From: Pseudomonadota bacterium
GTDB lineage: Bacteria; Pseudomonadota; Alphaproteobacteria; Sphingomonadales; Sphingomonadaceae
Direction: 5' to 3'
Assembly: GCA_023416515.1 (NCBI GenBank)
Contig: JAEZHP010000106.1
Coordinates: forward strand, 1-17,631
DNA length: 17,631 nucleotides
Part shown: positions 7,870 to 15,638 of the stretch, piece after piece
Layout of the letters: each line of letters starts with the position of its first letter
Numbering within the stretch: the first letter of the stretch is position 1
Made by a program: the position numbers and the translations under genes
The notes under the pieces: model-generated
What the model was told of the DNA's origin: nothing
Seen by the model: only the letters and a program-made list of their open reading frames with translations
Databases searched by the model: none

Positions 7870-8970
7870 CTAAGGCCGCGAAGGACCGCTCGTCCGCCCC
7901 CGGGCGAGGAGCATGAAGGCGACCAGGCAGGTGCCGAAAAGCGCGCCCTCGAGGCCGGCGGTGACGACCTGAGTCACCGGTCCGAAGCCGCTCTCGCCAA
8001 GCATTGCGCCGATCTCGCCGAGGCCGAGGCGGGAGGCGGGGAGGTTGCGGGCGAGGAGGTCGAGGCTTCCGCCGAGCAGACGCCCGCCGGCCAGTGGAAT
8101 GAGCATTCCGCCGATCCCTCCGGCCGCCGCCGCGGCAGCGATGCTCTGCCGAAGCGACGGCAGGTCGGCATGACGTCCGGCCAGCCACGCGCCGAGCCCG
8201 ACGGCGCCGCCCAGCATCGCGCCCTCGGGAGCGCCTGTGATGTCGCCGGGCGACTGGCCGAGCAGCAGGTTGAACGCGTCGAGCGCGATCAGCTTCACCA
8301 CGGCCCCCACGATCATTCCGCCGAGGCCGCCGCCGACGATGGTCCAGGGACCGGGCCGGTCGGAAACGAAGCCTGACGCGGCGATGCCGAAGGCGACACC
8401 GGCAGCGCCGATCAGCGCCACCGCCATCGTCACACACAGCATGACCATCAGGACCGAGGCGGCGCCCATGCCCGGAGCCAGCGGCTGGGAGGAGCCGGCA
8501 AAGCCGTAGAACAGCCCGCCGAAGAAGCCGGCGACCAGGCCGCCGACCGTCCCCGCAGCGCCGAGCAGCAGGAATTGCCGCCAGGAAAAAGGGAGCGGAC
8601 CGGAAGGCTCGTCGGCCGCCACGGTCTCGGCCGCAGGCTCCGCATCGCCGTTATATTTTTCGACGGGGGCGATGAAACGATAGCCGTGCTTGGGCACCGT
8701 CTCGATGAAGCGCGGCCTCGCCGCGTCGTCGCCGAGCTGCCGGCGAAGCGTCCGAACGCATTGGGTGAGCGCTTCGTCGGTGACCGGGACGCCGCGCCAC
8801 ACCTCGTCCATGAAGCGGTCCTTGGAGACGAGCCGTCCCGCCTCGCTGACCAGAAGCGCGAGCGCGTCGAGATAGCGGGCGTTCAGTTCGACGACCGAAT
8901 CACCGCGCCGAAGCTGGCGATCGGCAAGGTCGAAGTGGAATTCCTCGAAGCGGAAGCGGCCGGATGCCAT
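7870..8970 (-). CDS. ToxR/CadC-like winged-helix regulator fused to polytopic membrane domain (366 aa)
   Basis: Residues about 5-102 form an OmpR/ToxR-type winged helix: FRFEEFHFDLADRQLRRGD, a recognition region DEALTQCVRTLRRQLGDD, and the wing ending FIETVPKHGYRFIAPVE. There is no receiver domain. A polar linker (103-128) leads to a Gly/Ala-rich region with about six hydrophobic segments (near 133-158, 172-200, 210-232, 250-265, 277-298 and 335-356). ToxR-like regulators bind DNA from the membrane, usually with one helix, so a large polytopic domain is unusual and may sense a membrane or small-molecule signal. The ATG at 8970 places the winged helix at the N-terminus as in relatives; a longer in-frame version from 9090 is possible but adds an unlikely leader. 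Targets are unknown. Confidence 0.88.
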   Translation of the reverse strand: MASGRFRFEEFHFDLADRQLRRGDSVVELNARYLDALALLVSEAGRLVSKDRFMDEVWRGVPVTDEALTQCVRTLRRQLGDDAARPRFIETVPKHGYRFIAPVEKYNGDAEPAAETVAADEPSGPLPFSWRQFLLLGAAGTVGGLVAGFFGGLFYGFAGSSQPLAPGMGAASVLMVMLCVTMAVALIGAAGVAFGIAASGFVSDRPGPWTIVGGGLGGMIVGAVVKLIALDAFNLLLGQSPGDITGAPEGAMLGGAVGLGAWLAGRHADLPSLRQSIAAAAAAGGIGGMLIPLAGGRLLGGSLDLLARNLPASRLGLGEIGAMLGESGFGPVTQVVTAGLEGALFGTCLVAFMLLARGRTSGPSRP

Positions 8971-9008
8971 GATTTCAGCAGTACCTCGGGACTTGCTCGC
9001 GCCGCTCG

Positions 9009-9027
9009 AGCCCGCGTCATGCGGGCT
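9009..9027 (-). other. Hairpin between xthA and the regulator gene
   Basis: AGCCCGC (9009-9015) and GCGGGCT (9021-9027) are perfect inverted arms around a five-base loop, about 80 bases past the xthA stop and 38 before the regulator start. No U-tract follows on either strand. It may be a weak terminator, an mRNA 3' end structure or an operator. Confidence 0.4.
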
Positions 9028-9108
9028 TGCCGCACTTATCCATGGAGGCAGGCCGATGGCAAACGATGCACCGCGCAGGAGCGGCGACATCCGGAAAGCG
9101 CGATGGCC

Positions 9109-9882
9109 CTAGTCGGCGAGCTCGACCCACACCGGGGCATGGTCGCTGGTCTTCTCCCAGCCGCGGACGTGCCGGTCCACCTGGGCGTCGATCAACCGCG
9201 GAGCGAGCGCCGGGCTGAGCAGGAGATGGTCGATTCGAAGCCCGGCATCGCGGCCGAAGGCGTTCCGGAAATAGTCCCAGAAGGTATAGATCGTCTCCCC
9301 CGGATGGAGCGTTCGAAGGGCATCGGTCCAGCCCTGGGCGAGGAGCCGCGCATAGGCGTCGCGCGCTTCCGGCGCGAACAGCGCGTCGTCCAGCCAGCGC
9401 TCCGGCTTGTAGACGTCCAGCTCGGTAGGCATCACGTTGAAGTCGCCGAGGAGCATCACCGGCAGTCCGCTTCCGAGAAGCTCCGCGGCGTGATCGATCA
9501 GCCGGTCGAACCAGGCGAGCTTGTAGTCGAACTTGGGGCCGGGCCGCGGATTGCCGTTGGGAAGATAGAGGCCGCCAATCAGGATTCCGGCGACGGCGGC
9601 TTCGATGTAGCGGCTCTGGACGTCGTCCGCGCCGCCGGGAAGGCCGCGCCTAGTCTCGTGGATTTCGCCGACGCGGCTCAGGATCGCCACCCCGTTCCAG
9701 CTTTTCTGGCCATGCCAGACGGCGCTGTAGCCGAGATCGGCGATCGCCTGCTTCGGGAATTTCTCGTCCGGCGCCTTCAGCTCCTGGAGGCAGACGATGT
9801 CGGGCCGGGTCTCTTCGAGCCAGCGCAACAGGACGGGCAGGCGCCCGTTGACCCCGTTCACATTGTAGGTCGCGATTTTCAC
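9109..9882 (-). CDS. xthA: Exodeoxyribonuclease III, XthA family (257 aa)
   Basis: An AP endonuclease and 3' phosphodiesterase of base-excision repair, cytosolic and Mg-dependent. Ordered motifs of the exonuclease-endonuclease-phosphatase fold are present: TYNVNG with Asn7, LQELK with metal-binding Glu34, GGLYLPNG with Tyr106, LLGDFN with Asp147 and Asn149, RIDHLLLS with Asp218, and the terminal SDHAP with Asp247-His248. The length is normal for the family. The start is GTG (9882), directly giving MKIATYNVNG, the conserved N-terminus. It begins 15 bases after the glutaredoxin-like gene, so the two probably share a transcript, which would pair DNA repair with thiol redox. No residue appears missing. 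Confidence 0.96.
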   Translation of the reverse strand: MKIATYNVNGVNGRLPVLLRWLEETRPDIVCLQELKAPDEKFPKQAIADLGYSAVWHGQKSWNGVAILSRVGEIHETRRGLPGGADDVQSRYIEAAVAGILIGGLYLPNGNPRPGPKFDYKLAWFDRLIDHAAELLGSGLPVMLLGDFNVMPTELDVYKPERWLDDALFAPEARDAYARLLAQGWTDALRTLHPGETIYTFWDYFRNAFGRDAGLRIDHLLLSPALAPRLIDAQVDRHVRGWEKTSDHAPVWVELAD

Positions 9883-9897
9883 GAGCGGCGGCGGACC

Positions 9898-10146
9898 TCA
9901 GCTGCCGGCAAGGCGCCGCTCCAGATCGTCGCTTCCGCCCACGCGATCGTCGCCGATGAAGATGAGCGGAGTGGTCCTCAGGCCATGCTCTTCCTTGAAT
10001 GCCTCGACCTCGGCGCGGCTGGTGAGGTGGCGGTCGTCGACGTCGAAGCCATTCTCCTCGAGCATCTGCTTGGCGCGGACGCCATAGGGACAGACATGGT
10101 CGGGGAGGACCATCCGATAGAGTGTCGCCTGCTCGCCTTGCGCCAT
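9898..10146 (-). CDS. Glutaredoxin-like protein, single active-site Cys (82 aa)
   Basis: A thioredoxin-fold protein of glutaredoxin size. The active site is VCPYGVRAKQML, with Cys19 present and Gly at the place of the second Cys of CPYC, so it is monothiol. The cis-proline motif is TTP (Pro60), and GGSDDL near 70-75 fits the glutathione-binding GG(S/C)DD motif. The ATG at 10146 has AGGAG eight bases upstream, which fixes the start; the frame continues far upstream opposite the YggU-like and DUF1275 genes but is not coding there. It is probably the first gene of the unit leading to xthA. Monothiol chemistry could mean glutathionylation control or Fe-S handling; this is inference. Confidence 0.9.
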   Translation of the reverse strand: MAQGEQATLYRMVLPDHVCPYGVRAKQMLEENGFDVDDRHLTSRAEVEAFKEEHGLRTTPLIFIGDDRVGGSDDLERRLAGS

Positions 10147-10275
10147 GATCGCTGCTCCTAATCGAGGCCAGACTGGCACAGCGTCCGGAGCGGCGAGGCG
10201 TTCCATGGCGCGGGCTCGCCAGGTACAGGGCCCTTGCCCGGGCGCGAGCAATGGTCCGAGGCAACATAGGAGAGC

Positions 10276-10593
10276 ATGGCCAAACCGCGTCCGAAGCTGC
10301 CGCCGCGTGAGGCGATCCTGGCTCTTGCGGACGTCCAGGGCCGTCTTGCCGTGCGCGCTTCTCCGAACGCATCCGCCGACGCGATGCTGCTTCCCGACGA
10401 CGGTGAAGCGATTCGAGTCCGAGTGACCGCACCGCCGGAGGACGGCCGCGCCAACGAGGCGATAATCGCTCTTCTGGCGAAGGCGCTCGGGCAGCCGCGA
10501 TCGTCGCTCGAGCTGCTTCGCGGCGCCGGCGCGCGCGACAAGCTGATCTCGATCGGCGCGGCTGAGCTTCCAAGCGCGGCGCCGGGCCGCTAG
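10276..10593 (+). CDS. DUF167/YggU family protein (105 aa)
   Basis: A small cytosolic protein with the family pattern: LAVRASPNASADAM, then IRVRVTAPPEDGRANEAI, ALLAKALGQPRSSLELLRG and a terminal KLISI. The segment DGRANEAIIALLAKAL is the conserved core of YggU proteins, whose role is not established. Length is typical. AGGAG lies three bases before the ATG, which is close spacing. It is divergent from the glutaredoxin-like gene (129 bases between starts, which must hold both promoters) and is followed nine bases later by the DUF1275 gene, so those two probably form an operon. Confidence 0.9.
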   Translation: MAKPRPKLPPREAILALADVQGRLAVRASPNASADAMLLPDDGEAIRVRVTAPPEDGRANEAIIALLAKALGQPRSSLELLRGAGARDKLISIGAAELPSAAPGR

Positions 10594-10602
10594 CTCGGGA
10601 CC

Positions 10603-11244
10603 ATGAACCGCTACCAGAAGCGAGCGCGGCTGTTTGCCGCCACGCTGTCGGCGCTCGCAGGCTTTGTCGATGCGATCGGCTTCGTCGAGTCCGGCGGCTT
10701 CTTCGTGTCGTTCATGAGCGGCAACTCGACCCGCTTCGGGGTCGGTCTCGCCGCCTCGCTGTCCCATGCCGCGCTTGCGGGCGGCCTCATCCTCGCCTTC
10801 GTAACGGGAGTCGCGGGCGGATCGCTGGTCGGCCATGCCGCGGGGGAGCGGCGGGCCGGCGCAGTGTTGTCGGCAATCGGCCTGCTCCTCCTCGTCGCCG
10901 CGACGCTCGGCATCGCCGGATTGCCTCTTGCCGCGCTCGCCCTCACCGCGGTCGCGATGGGGGCCGAGAACGCGATCTTCGAGCACGAGGGCGAAGTCCG
11001 GATCGGCCTCACCTACATGACCGGAAGCCTGGTTCGAGCTGGGCAGGGCCTTGCCGGCATGGTGCTCGGCAGGCCGGCGGGAGACTGGCCCTGGTACCTG
11101 ATGTTGTGGGGCGGCTTCGTCGCCGGCGCGGCGGCCGGTACGGCGGCCTATCCGGCAGCCGGACTGTCCGCGCTGTTCGCTGCCGCCGCGATCGCGCTTG
11201 CGCTTGCGCTGGTCGCCAACCGCCTGGTGCGCGATTCGGCCTAG
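10603..11244 (+). CDS. DUF1275 (YoaK-like) integral membrane protein (213 aa)
   Basis: A polytopic inner-membrane protein with about six hydrophobic segments. The N-terminus carries the family features: GFVDAIGF (20-27), where Asp sits in a hydrophobic helix, and SFMSGNSTR (36-44). A middle GAENAIFE and later TYMTGSLVRAGQGLA fit the second half of the repeat-like fold. Function of the family is not known; transport has been suggested by fold only. The gene follows the YggU-like gene after nine bases. Its TAG stop is part of CTAG at 11241-11244, whose other strand is the stop of the convergent GH43 gene. Confidence 0.9.
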   Translation: MNRYQKRARLFAATLSALAGFVDAIGFVESGGFFVSFMSGNSTRFGVGLAASLSHAALAGGLILAFVTGVAGGSLVGHAAGERRAGAVLSAIGLLLLVAATLGIAGLPLAALALTAVAMGAENAIFEHEGEVRIGLTYMTGSLVRAGQGLAGMVLGRPAGDWPWYLMLWGGFVAGAAAGTAAYPAAGLSALFAAAAIALALALVANRLVRDSA

Positions 11245-12365
11245 TTTTGGTCGGGCGTTCCGCCTGGGATGCGCGGACGCTCGCCCCCGCCTGGAAGAAG
11301 CTGCCACTGAACTTGGCTGACGTAGAGGCAGCGTTTGTGGACTCCCGGCTGCTCGCGGCCGTCCGGGTCTGCGTTCCAGCCGTGGAAGAAGAGATAGGTT
11401 CGGCCGCCCGCCTCGAGCACTGACTGGTGGCCCGGGCCGATCAGCGGCGAGCCTTCGTGAGAACGGAGGATGGGATTGTCGCCATTGTCGCGGCACGGGC
11501 CGCGCGGCGAGGCGCAGGTCAGATAGGCGACGGCATAATTGCGGTTGCCGAAGAAGTTGCCGGAATAGAACAGGACGTAGTCGCTGCCTCGCCGGACCAT
11601 CGTCGGGGCCTCGACGACCCGCCATTCCCAATCGTCATAGGCTTCCGGGCTGTCGTTGTTGGCGATCAGGCGATGGCGGGGACCGATCGTCGCGAGACCG
11701 TCGGAGCTCAGTCCCTGGCTGTAGATGGCGGTGCCTCGGCCGCAGCAATTTCCGTCATCCTTGTAGAGGAGATAGAGGCTGTCGCCGTCCTCGAAGATTC
11801 CGGCGTCGATCACCCCGTCCGGAAAGTCCGCGCAGACGAGCGGCTCGTCGATGCCCGTGAACGGGCCTTGCGGACTCGCGGAGACGGCAACCCCGATGCA
11901 GTGGCGCTGGCGAACGACGGGCGCCTCCGCTGGCCCTTCGGTCCGAGTGAGCGTTGCGTGGCGGGCGTTGTAATAGAGGACGTAGCGGCCGTTATGGGCC
12001 AGAACCTCGGGCGCCCAGACCTGCGGGTGAGACCGGTCGACCCATGTGGGGAAGTGGCTGGCAGGGAACGCCTCCGTCGAAGGGCTCCACCGCGACAGGT
12101 CCGACGATCGGGAGACCTGGACGTTCATCTGGCCCCCGCCGGTCTGGTTGCCGGTCGCATAAGCGAAGAAGCCGCCGCCGAAGCTTGCGACGAACGGGTC
12201 CGGGAAATTGGCGTCGATCAGGCGGTGCGGTCCGCGAGCGCCGAGGTCGCGCATCGCCACCCCGCTTCCGGACGCGCCCGGACAGGATGGCGCGACCGCC
12301 TGGGACGCCGCGCCGGCAGCCGTCAGCGGAAGCGTCAGGAACAGGGCCAGCGCGGTCTTGCGCAT
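11241..12365 (-). CDS. Secreted GH43-like glycoside hydrolase (374 aa)
   Basis: A signal peptide (about residues 1-22) precedes a five-bladed beta-propeller hydrolase of glycoside hydrolase family 43 type. The three catalytic acids are recognisable: general base Asp56 in NFPDPFV, the pKa-modulating Asp187 in VIDAGIF, and general acid Glu252 in VVEAPTMV. WAPEV (117-121) and GPGHQSV with His313 are further family features. Members hydrolyse arabinan, arabinoxylan or related plant polysaccharides; the exact substrate cannot be read here. There are several Cys (for example NCCGRG and LTCASPRGPC), as expected for an exported enzyme. The ATG at 12365 begins five bases after the upstream lipoprotein stop. 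No transporter or sugar-metabolism gene is nearby, so it is not in a classic polysaccharide-use locus. Confidence 0.9.
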   Translation of the reverse strand: MRKTALALFLTLPLTAAGAASQAVAPSCPGASGSGVAMRDLGARGPHRLIDANFPDPFVASFGGGFFAYATGNQTGGGQMNVQVSRSSDLSRWSPSTEAFPASHFPTWVDRSHPQVWAPEVLAHNGRYVLYYNARHATLTRTEGPAEAPVVRQRHCIGVAVSASPQGPFTGIDEPLVCADFPDGVIDAGIFEDGDSLYLLYKDDGNCCGRGTAIYSQGLSSDGLATIGPRHRLIANNDSPEAYDDWEWRVVEAPTMVRRGSDYVLFYSGNFFGNRNYAVAYLTCASPRGPCRDNGDNPILRSHEGSPLIGPGHQSVLEAGGRTYLFFHGWNADPDGREQPGVHKRCLYVSQVQWQLLPGGGERPRIPGGTPDQN

Positions 12366-12370
12366 GGCGG

Positions 12371-12724
12371 TTAGAGGCGGGTCACCTGGACCCTGTTGCC
12401 GCGCGTGCTCGTGATCGTCTGGGTGCGGCCGCGAACGAAGGGTCCCTGCATCGGCCAGCATTCACGCGGCGCGCTGCCCCAGTTGAAGCACAGATCCTGG
12501 CCGCTCATTTCCCAGCGGCCGTTGACCGCCTGGCTCCCGAAGTTTGCGGTCACGACTCCGTCCGGCCGGAAACTCATTCGGCTGCTCGCGCCGTTCGCCG
12601 CGATGACCTGAAGAGTCTGGCCGACCGGGCTGAATGCGGTTCGATTTCCAGGGACCAAGGTGGCGCAACCGGCGAGAAGCATGGCTGCGGCGGCCGCGGG
12701 AACAAGACGAAGGGGACGAGGCAT
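12371..12724 (-). CDS. Small lipoprotein upstream of GH43 (117 aa)
   Basis: The ATG at 12724 is preceded by AAGGAAG seven bases upstream. A signal helix ends in the lipobox LAGC (Cys20). The mature part reads as a small beta domain: LQVIAANGASSRMSFRPDG, then VNGRWEMSGQDLCFNWG and RECWPMQG, with two Cys (79 and 89) likely to pair. No enzyme motif is present. The pattern of G-x-W followed by LCF-x-W and ECWP recalls small secreted proteobacterial proteins of unknown function. It ends five bases before the GH43 gene, so co-expression is likely. Confidence 0.82.
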   Translation of the reverse strand: MPRPLRLVPAAAAAMLLAGCATLVPGNRTAFSPVGQTLQVIAANGASSRMSFRPDGVVTANFGSQAVNGRWEMSGQDLCFNWGSAPRECWPMQGPFVRGRTQTITSTRGNRVQVTRL

Positions 12725-12800
12725 GAGCAGGCTTCCTTTCTTCGGGCTCAATCGCCCCAGAAGCCGCCTTGTTCCGGCGCTGCAACGGGATCCACTAAAA

Positions 12801-13052
12801 TCAACGGCCGGCAAGGTTGCCGCAGCTGTGGCAGCCGCTCGGCGCCTCGGCGGCCGCCTGGCGTTGCGCCTGGCGCTCGAGCGATCGGGCGCAGCTGTAA
12901 CGGCCGGCGATCGCCGCCTGTGCGCAGTGGTAGCCGCGAATCGTCTTCACCTCGGCGCGGCCACCCGGCTGTGGACTCGAAGCCGCCTCGCCCGACGCAC
13001 AGGCGGTCGCGACCAGCACTCCGGCAAGCGCCGGCACAAGCGTGAGTCGCAT
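12801..13052 (-). CDS. Small Cys-containing lipoprotein-like protein (83 aa)
   Basis: GGGGAG lies seven bases before the ATG at 13052. The N-terminus MRLTLVPALAGVLVATAC is a signal with a usable lipobox (Cys18). The mature peptide has YHCAQAAIAGRYSCARSLERQAQRQ and ends with CHSCGN, giving Cys43, Cys54, Cys74 and Cys77. These could form two disulfides, or the last pair could bind a metal. No known domain is recognised. The gene is first in the minus-strand run leading to GH43, 76 bases before the next lipoprotein, and is divergent from the GGDEF-EAL gene. Confidence 0.7.
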   Translation of the reverse strand: MRLTLVPALAGVLVATACASGEAASSPQPGGRAEVKTIRGYHCAQAAIAGRYSCARSLERQAQRQAAAEAPSGCHSCGNLAGR

Positions 13053-13243
13053 CGGACTCTCCCCGTTTGAACCCGGCGAGCCGTGGAGTTGCCGACAGGC
13101 GAAGGAAAGGCGCCCGCGCCGAAAATGGCGGCGCCGTCGACCAATGTTCAAAAGGACTTAGTCCGTGCCAGCCTGCGACACGGCCTTAACGCATCATCAA
13201 ATCCTTTGGGCCTAGACCGACGCGAACCACGCCTCAGGCTAGG
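13053..13243. promoter_or_regulatory. Divergent intergenic region between the lipoprotein and GGDEF-EAL genes
   Basis: These 191 bases must hold promoters for both directions. I cannot assign -35/-10 boxes with confidence. The only clear symmetry is GGACT-T-AGTCC at 13154-13164, an odd-centred dyad that could be an operator or chance. The segment around 13145-13210 is more AT-rich than the coding flanks. Confidence 0.4.
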
Positions 13244-15589
13244 ATGTCCATGTACCACGCGCCCGTCGATCCGGAATCCGATGCGCCCGAGCCTCTCGCC
13301 CCCGAGGCGGGAGAGCCGGCCTTCACCGATACCGGCAGCGAGCGCCTGCGCGACGCCCATCTCCACAACGGCCAGATCGAGGCGCGCGCATTGTTCGCGC
13401 CCTATTTCGCGGTGTCCGCCGTCGCCACCGCCGGGATGTGCGGCTGGGCGATGCTCGGCGCGATCCCGATCCACTTCATCATCGGCTGGCTCGCGGTCGT
13501 CCTGTTCGTCAACTGGGTGGCGTGCCGCCACGTGATGAACGTCGCGGCGATCGGCAGCAGCCGAACCGCTCGCCCGCGTCACGCTCTGTTCCCGATCGGC
13601 GAGGCGATGCTCCTTGCCCTGGTCTGGGCATCGCTCCCTACCTACGGCTTCGCCACCTTGCCTGCCGACGCCCAGTTCGTGATCGGCGGGGCGATGGCGG
13701 GAATGATCGTGGCGTCGCTGTCGCTCGCCTCGGTGCCCGCGGCCGCGATCGCCTGGATCGCGACTCTGACCGCGGCGTTCTGCGTCGCCTATTTCCATGG
13801 CAGCGAGCGGCTCGATTTGCGCCTCGGCCTCACCTTCGTGATGCTCGCCGCGATCGGGATATTCGGGGTCACCCGGCTCACCCGCTGGATCTTCGCTCAG
13901 CTCAAAGTGATCGCCAAGACTCGCGCAACGGCCGAGTCGATCCGCCTTCTCCTCAAGGAATATGAGCATCGCGGAGTGGGCTGGCTGTGGCAGGTCGATA
14001 GCGAGAATCGAGTGATCTACATCTCCTCGCGGATGACCGGCCTGATCGGCCGCTCGCCGGCGCAGGTGGTCGGCCATTCGCTTCCAGCGACTCTCGGCGG
14101 CAATTCGGTGCTCGGCCAGGCGCTGCTCGCCCGCCAGGCCTTCGCCAACCTCGAGATGGAGATGCGCACTCGCCGGGGCACGCGCTGGATCAGCCTCTCG
14201 GGCGATCCGGTGATCGATGTCACCGGCCAGTTCCAGGGCTTCCGCGGGGTCGGCTCCGACATCACCGAGGTCCGGAAGACCCAGGAGCGCCTCACCAACC
14301 TCGCCAATATGGACGTGTTGTCCGGCCTTCCCAACCGCGGCCGGGTGCGTGAGCTTCTCGGCCAGGCGCTCGATGGCGCCGAGGCGACCAATGTGCCCTG
14401 CGCGATCATGTTCCTCGACCTCGACGGCTTCAAGCCGGTCAACGACACCTTCGGCCACCCCAAGGGCGACGCGGTTCTCAAGACCGTGTCGCAGCGGCTG
14501 GTTCGCGAGGTCGGCACGATCGGCGAAGTGGGACGCATGGGCGGCGACGAGTTCGCCGTCGTGATCCGCGACGCCCAGAGCCGCAAGCGGGTCGAGGAGC
14601 TCGCCCGCAACATCATCCAGGCGATCGCCGAGCCCTATTTCATCGACAAGGCGGAAATCCGGATCGGCGTTTCGATCGGCTGCGCCTTCGGGCCGATCGA
14701 CGGCAAGAGCGTCGACGACCTCATCCAGAAGGCCGACCTCGCGCTCTACCAGGCCAAGGACCAGGGCCGCGGCCTGTGCTGCTTCTTCAACGCGGAAATG
14801 GCCAACGAGCAGGAGGACCGCCTGCGTGTCGAGCAGGACATGCGCGTCGCCCTCGCCACCGGCCAGTTCCGACTGCTGTTCCAGCCGCTGATCAGCGCGG
14901 CCGACCAGAGCCTGATGGGCTTCGAGGCGCTCATCCGCTGGCAGCACCCGACGCGCGGAATCGTGTCGCCGATGGAGTTCATTCCGCTCGCCGAGGAGAC
15001 CGGGCTGATCATGGAGCTCGGCGACTGGGTGATCGACGAGGCATGCCGAGCCGCTGCGGTGTGGCCGGCGGGGATCACCGTCGCGGTCAACGTCTCAGCC
15101 AAGCAGCTCGTCTTCCCGGCGCTCCCCAACACGGTGAGCGAAGCGCTCGCCCGTCACCGCCTCCAGGCCAACCGGCTGGAGCTCGAGGTGACCGAGTCGA
15201 TCTTCCTCGGCGAGAACGCCCACACGCTCGACGTGCTTCAGCGGCTTCGGGCCCTTGGCGTCGGGATCGCGCTCGACGATTTCGGAACCGGCTATTCCTC
15301 GCTCGGCTATCTGAACAAGGCGGTCTTCCATAAGCTGAAGATCGACGGCTCGTTCGTTCGCGAGGCAGCCGACAACAAGGAGGCGGTCGCGATCATCCAG
15401 TCGATCGTCCAGCTCGCCAAGAGCTTCCGGATGACGGTGACCGCGGAGGGCGTGGAAACCGCCGACGACTTCACCCGAATGCGCGACCTCGGGGTTCACC
15501 AGATCCAGGGCTATCTGTTCGGCCGGCCGATGAGCTTCGACCGCGCAACCGAACTCGTTCACGGCGTCCAGCAGCGGATGAGCGCCTAA
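13244..15589 (+). CDS. Membrane PAS-GGDEF-EAL cyclic-di-GMP enzyme (781 aa)
   Basis: A dual-domain c-di-GMP protein. Residues about 45-220 contain several hydrophobic helices, then a PAS-like domain (about 240-350: WLWQVDSENRVIYIS through GVGSDITEVRK). The diguanylate cyclase domain starts with NMDVLSGLPNR and has MGGDEF with GGDEF at 433-437. There is no RxxD inhibitory I-site at the usual place five residues before it. The phosphodiesterase domain has intact EALIRW (EAL at 561-563), then VTESIF, LDDFGTGYSSL, LKIDGSFV, AEGVET and QGYLFGRP. Both active sites look complete, so it could make, degrade or sense c-di-GMP. Start: ATG 13244, but ATG 13250 has AGGA at a better distance and is a real alternative. 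The C-terminus converges with the small secreted genes. Confidence 0.95.
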   Translation: MSMYHAPVDPESDAPEPLAPEAGEPAFTDTGSERLRDAHLHNGQIEARALFAPYFAVSAVATAGMCGWAMLGAIPIHFIIGWLAVVLFVNWVACRHVMNVAAIGSSRTARPRHALFPIGEAMLLALVWASLPTYGFATLPADAQFVIGGAMAGMIVASLSLASVPAAAIAWIATLTAAFCVAYFHGSERLDLRLGLTFVMLAAIGIFGVTRLTRWIFAQLKVIAKTRATAESIRLLLKEYEHRGVGWLWQVDSENRVIYISSRMTGLIGRSPAQVVGHSLPATLGGNSVLGQALLARQAFANLEMEMRTRRGTRWISLSGDPVIDVTGQFQGFRGVGSDITEVRKTQERLTNLANMDVLSGLPNRGRVRELLGQALDGAEATNVPCAIMFLDLDGFKPVNDTFGHPKGDAVLKTVSQRLVREVGTIGEVGRMGGDEFAVVIRDAQSRKRVEELARNIIQAIAEPYFIDKAEIRIGVSIGCAFGPIDGKSVDDLIQKADLALYQAKDQGRGLCCFFNAEMANEQEDRLRVEQDMRVALATGQFRLLFQPLISAADQSLMGFEALIRWQHPTRGIVSPMEFIPLAEETGLIMELGDWVIDEACRAAAVWPAGITVAVNVSAKQLVFPALPNTVSEALARHRLQANRLELEVTESIFLGENAHTLDVLQRLRALGVGIALDDFGTGYSSLGYLNKAVFHKLKIDGSFVREAADNKEAVAIIQSIVQLAKSFRMTVTAEGVETADDFTRMRDLGVHQIQGYLFGRPMSFDRATELVHGVQQRMSA

Positions 15590-15601
15590 GTCTCTCACAC
15601 G

Positions 15602-15632
15602 AAAAATCCCTCCCCGCGACGCAGGGAGGGAT
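15602..15632 (-). terminator. Distal intrinsic terminator of the small secreted-protein pair
   Basis: ATCCCTCCC (15606-15614) and GGGAGGGAT (15624-15632) form a perfect nine-pair stem with a nine-base loop. In minus-strand RNA the stem is followed by a U-run (A-run 15602-15606 on the plus strand). No U-run follows it on the plus strand, although it could still mark the 3' end of the GGDEF-EAL transcript. Confidence 0.75.
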
Positions 15633-15638
15633 CAATGG

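Noticed and set aside
7463..8437. A long version of the 98-aa helical protein
   Set aside because: The extension is Arg-rich and overlaps the regulator gene in another frame; the ATG at 7759 has a good ribosome-binding site.
8575..10161. A 528-codon open frame on the plus strand opposite the regulator, xthA and glutaredoxin-like genes
   Set aside because: It crosses three well-supported minus-strand genes and their gaps, and no part of it resembles a protein family.
9898..11631. A 577-codon minus-strand frame ending in the glutaredoxin-like protein
   Set aside because: Only the last 82 codons after ATG 10146 are protein-like and have a ribosome-binding site. The rest is antisense to the YggU-like and DUF1275 genes.
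13148..14947. A 599-codon minus-strand frame opposite the GGDEF-EAL gene
   Set aside because: The plus strand has complete GGDEF and EAL motifs; the minus product is rich in His, Glu and Arg repeats typical of antisense reading.
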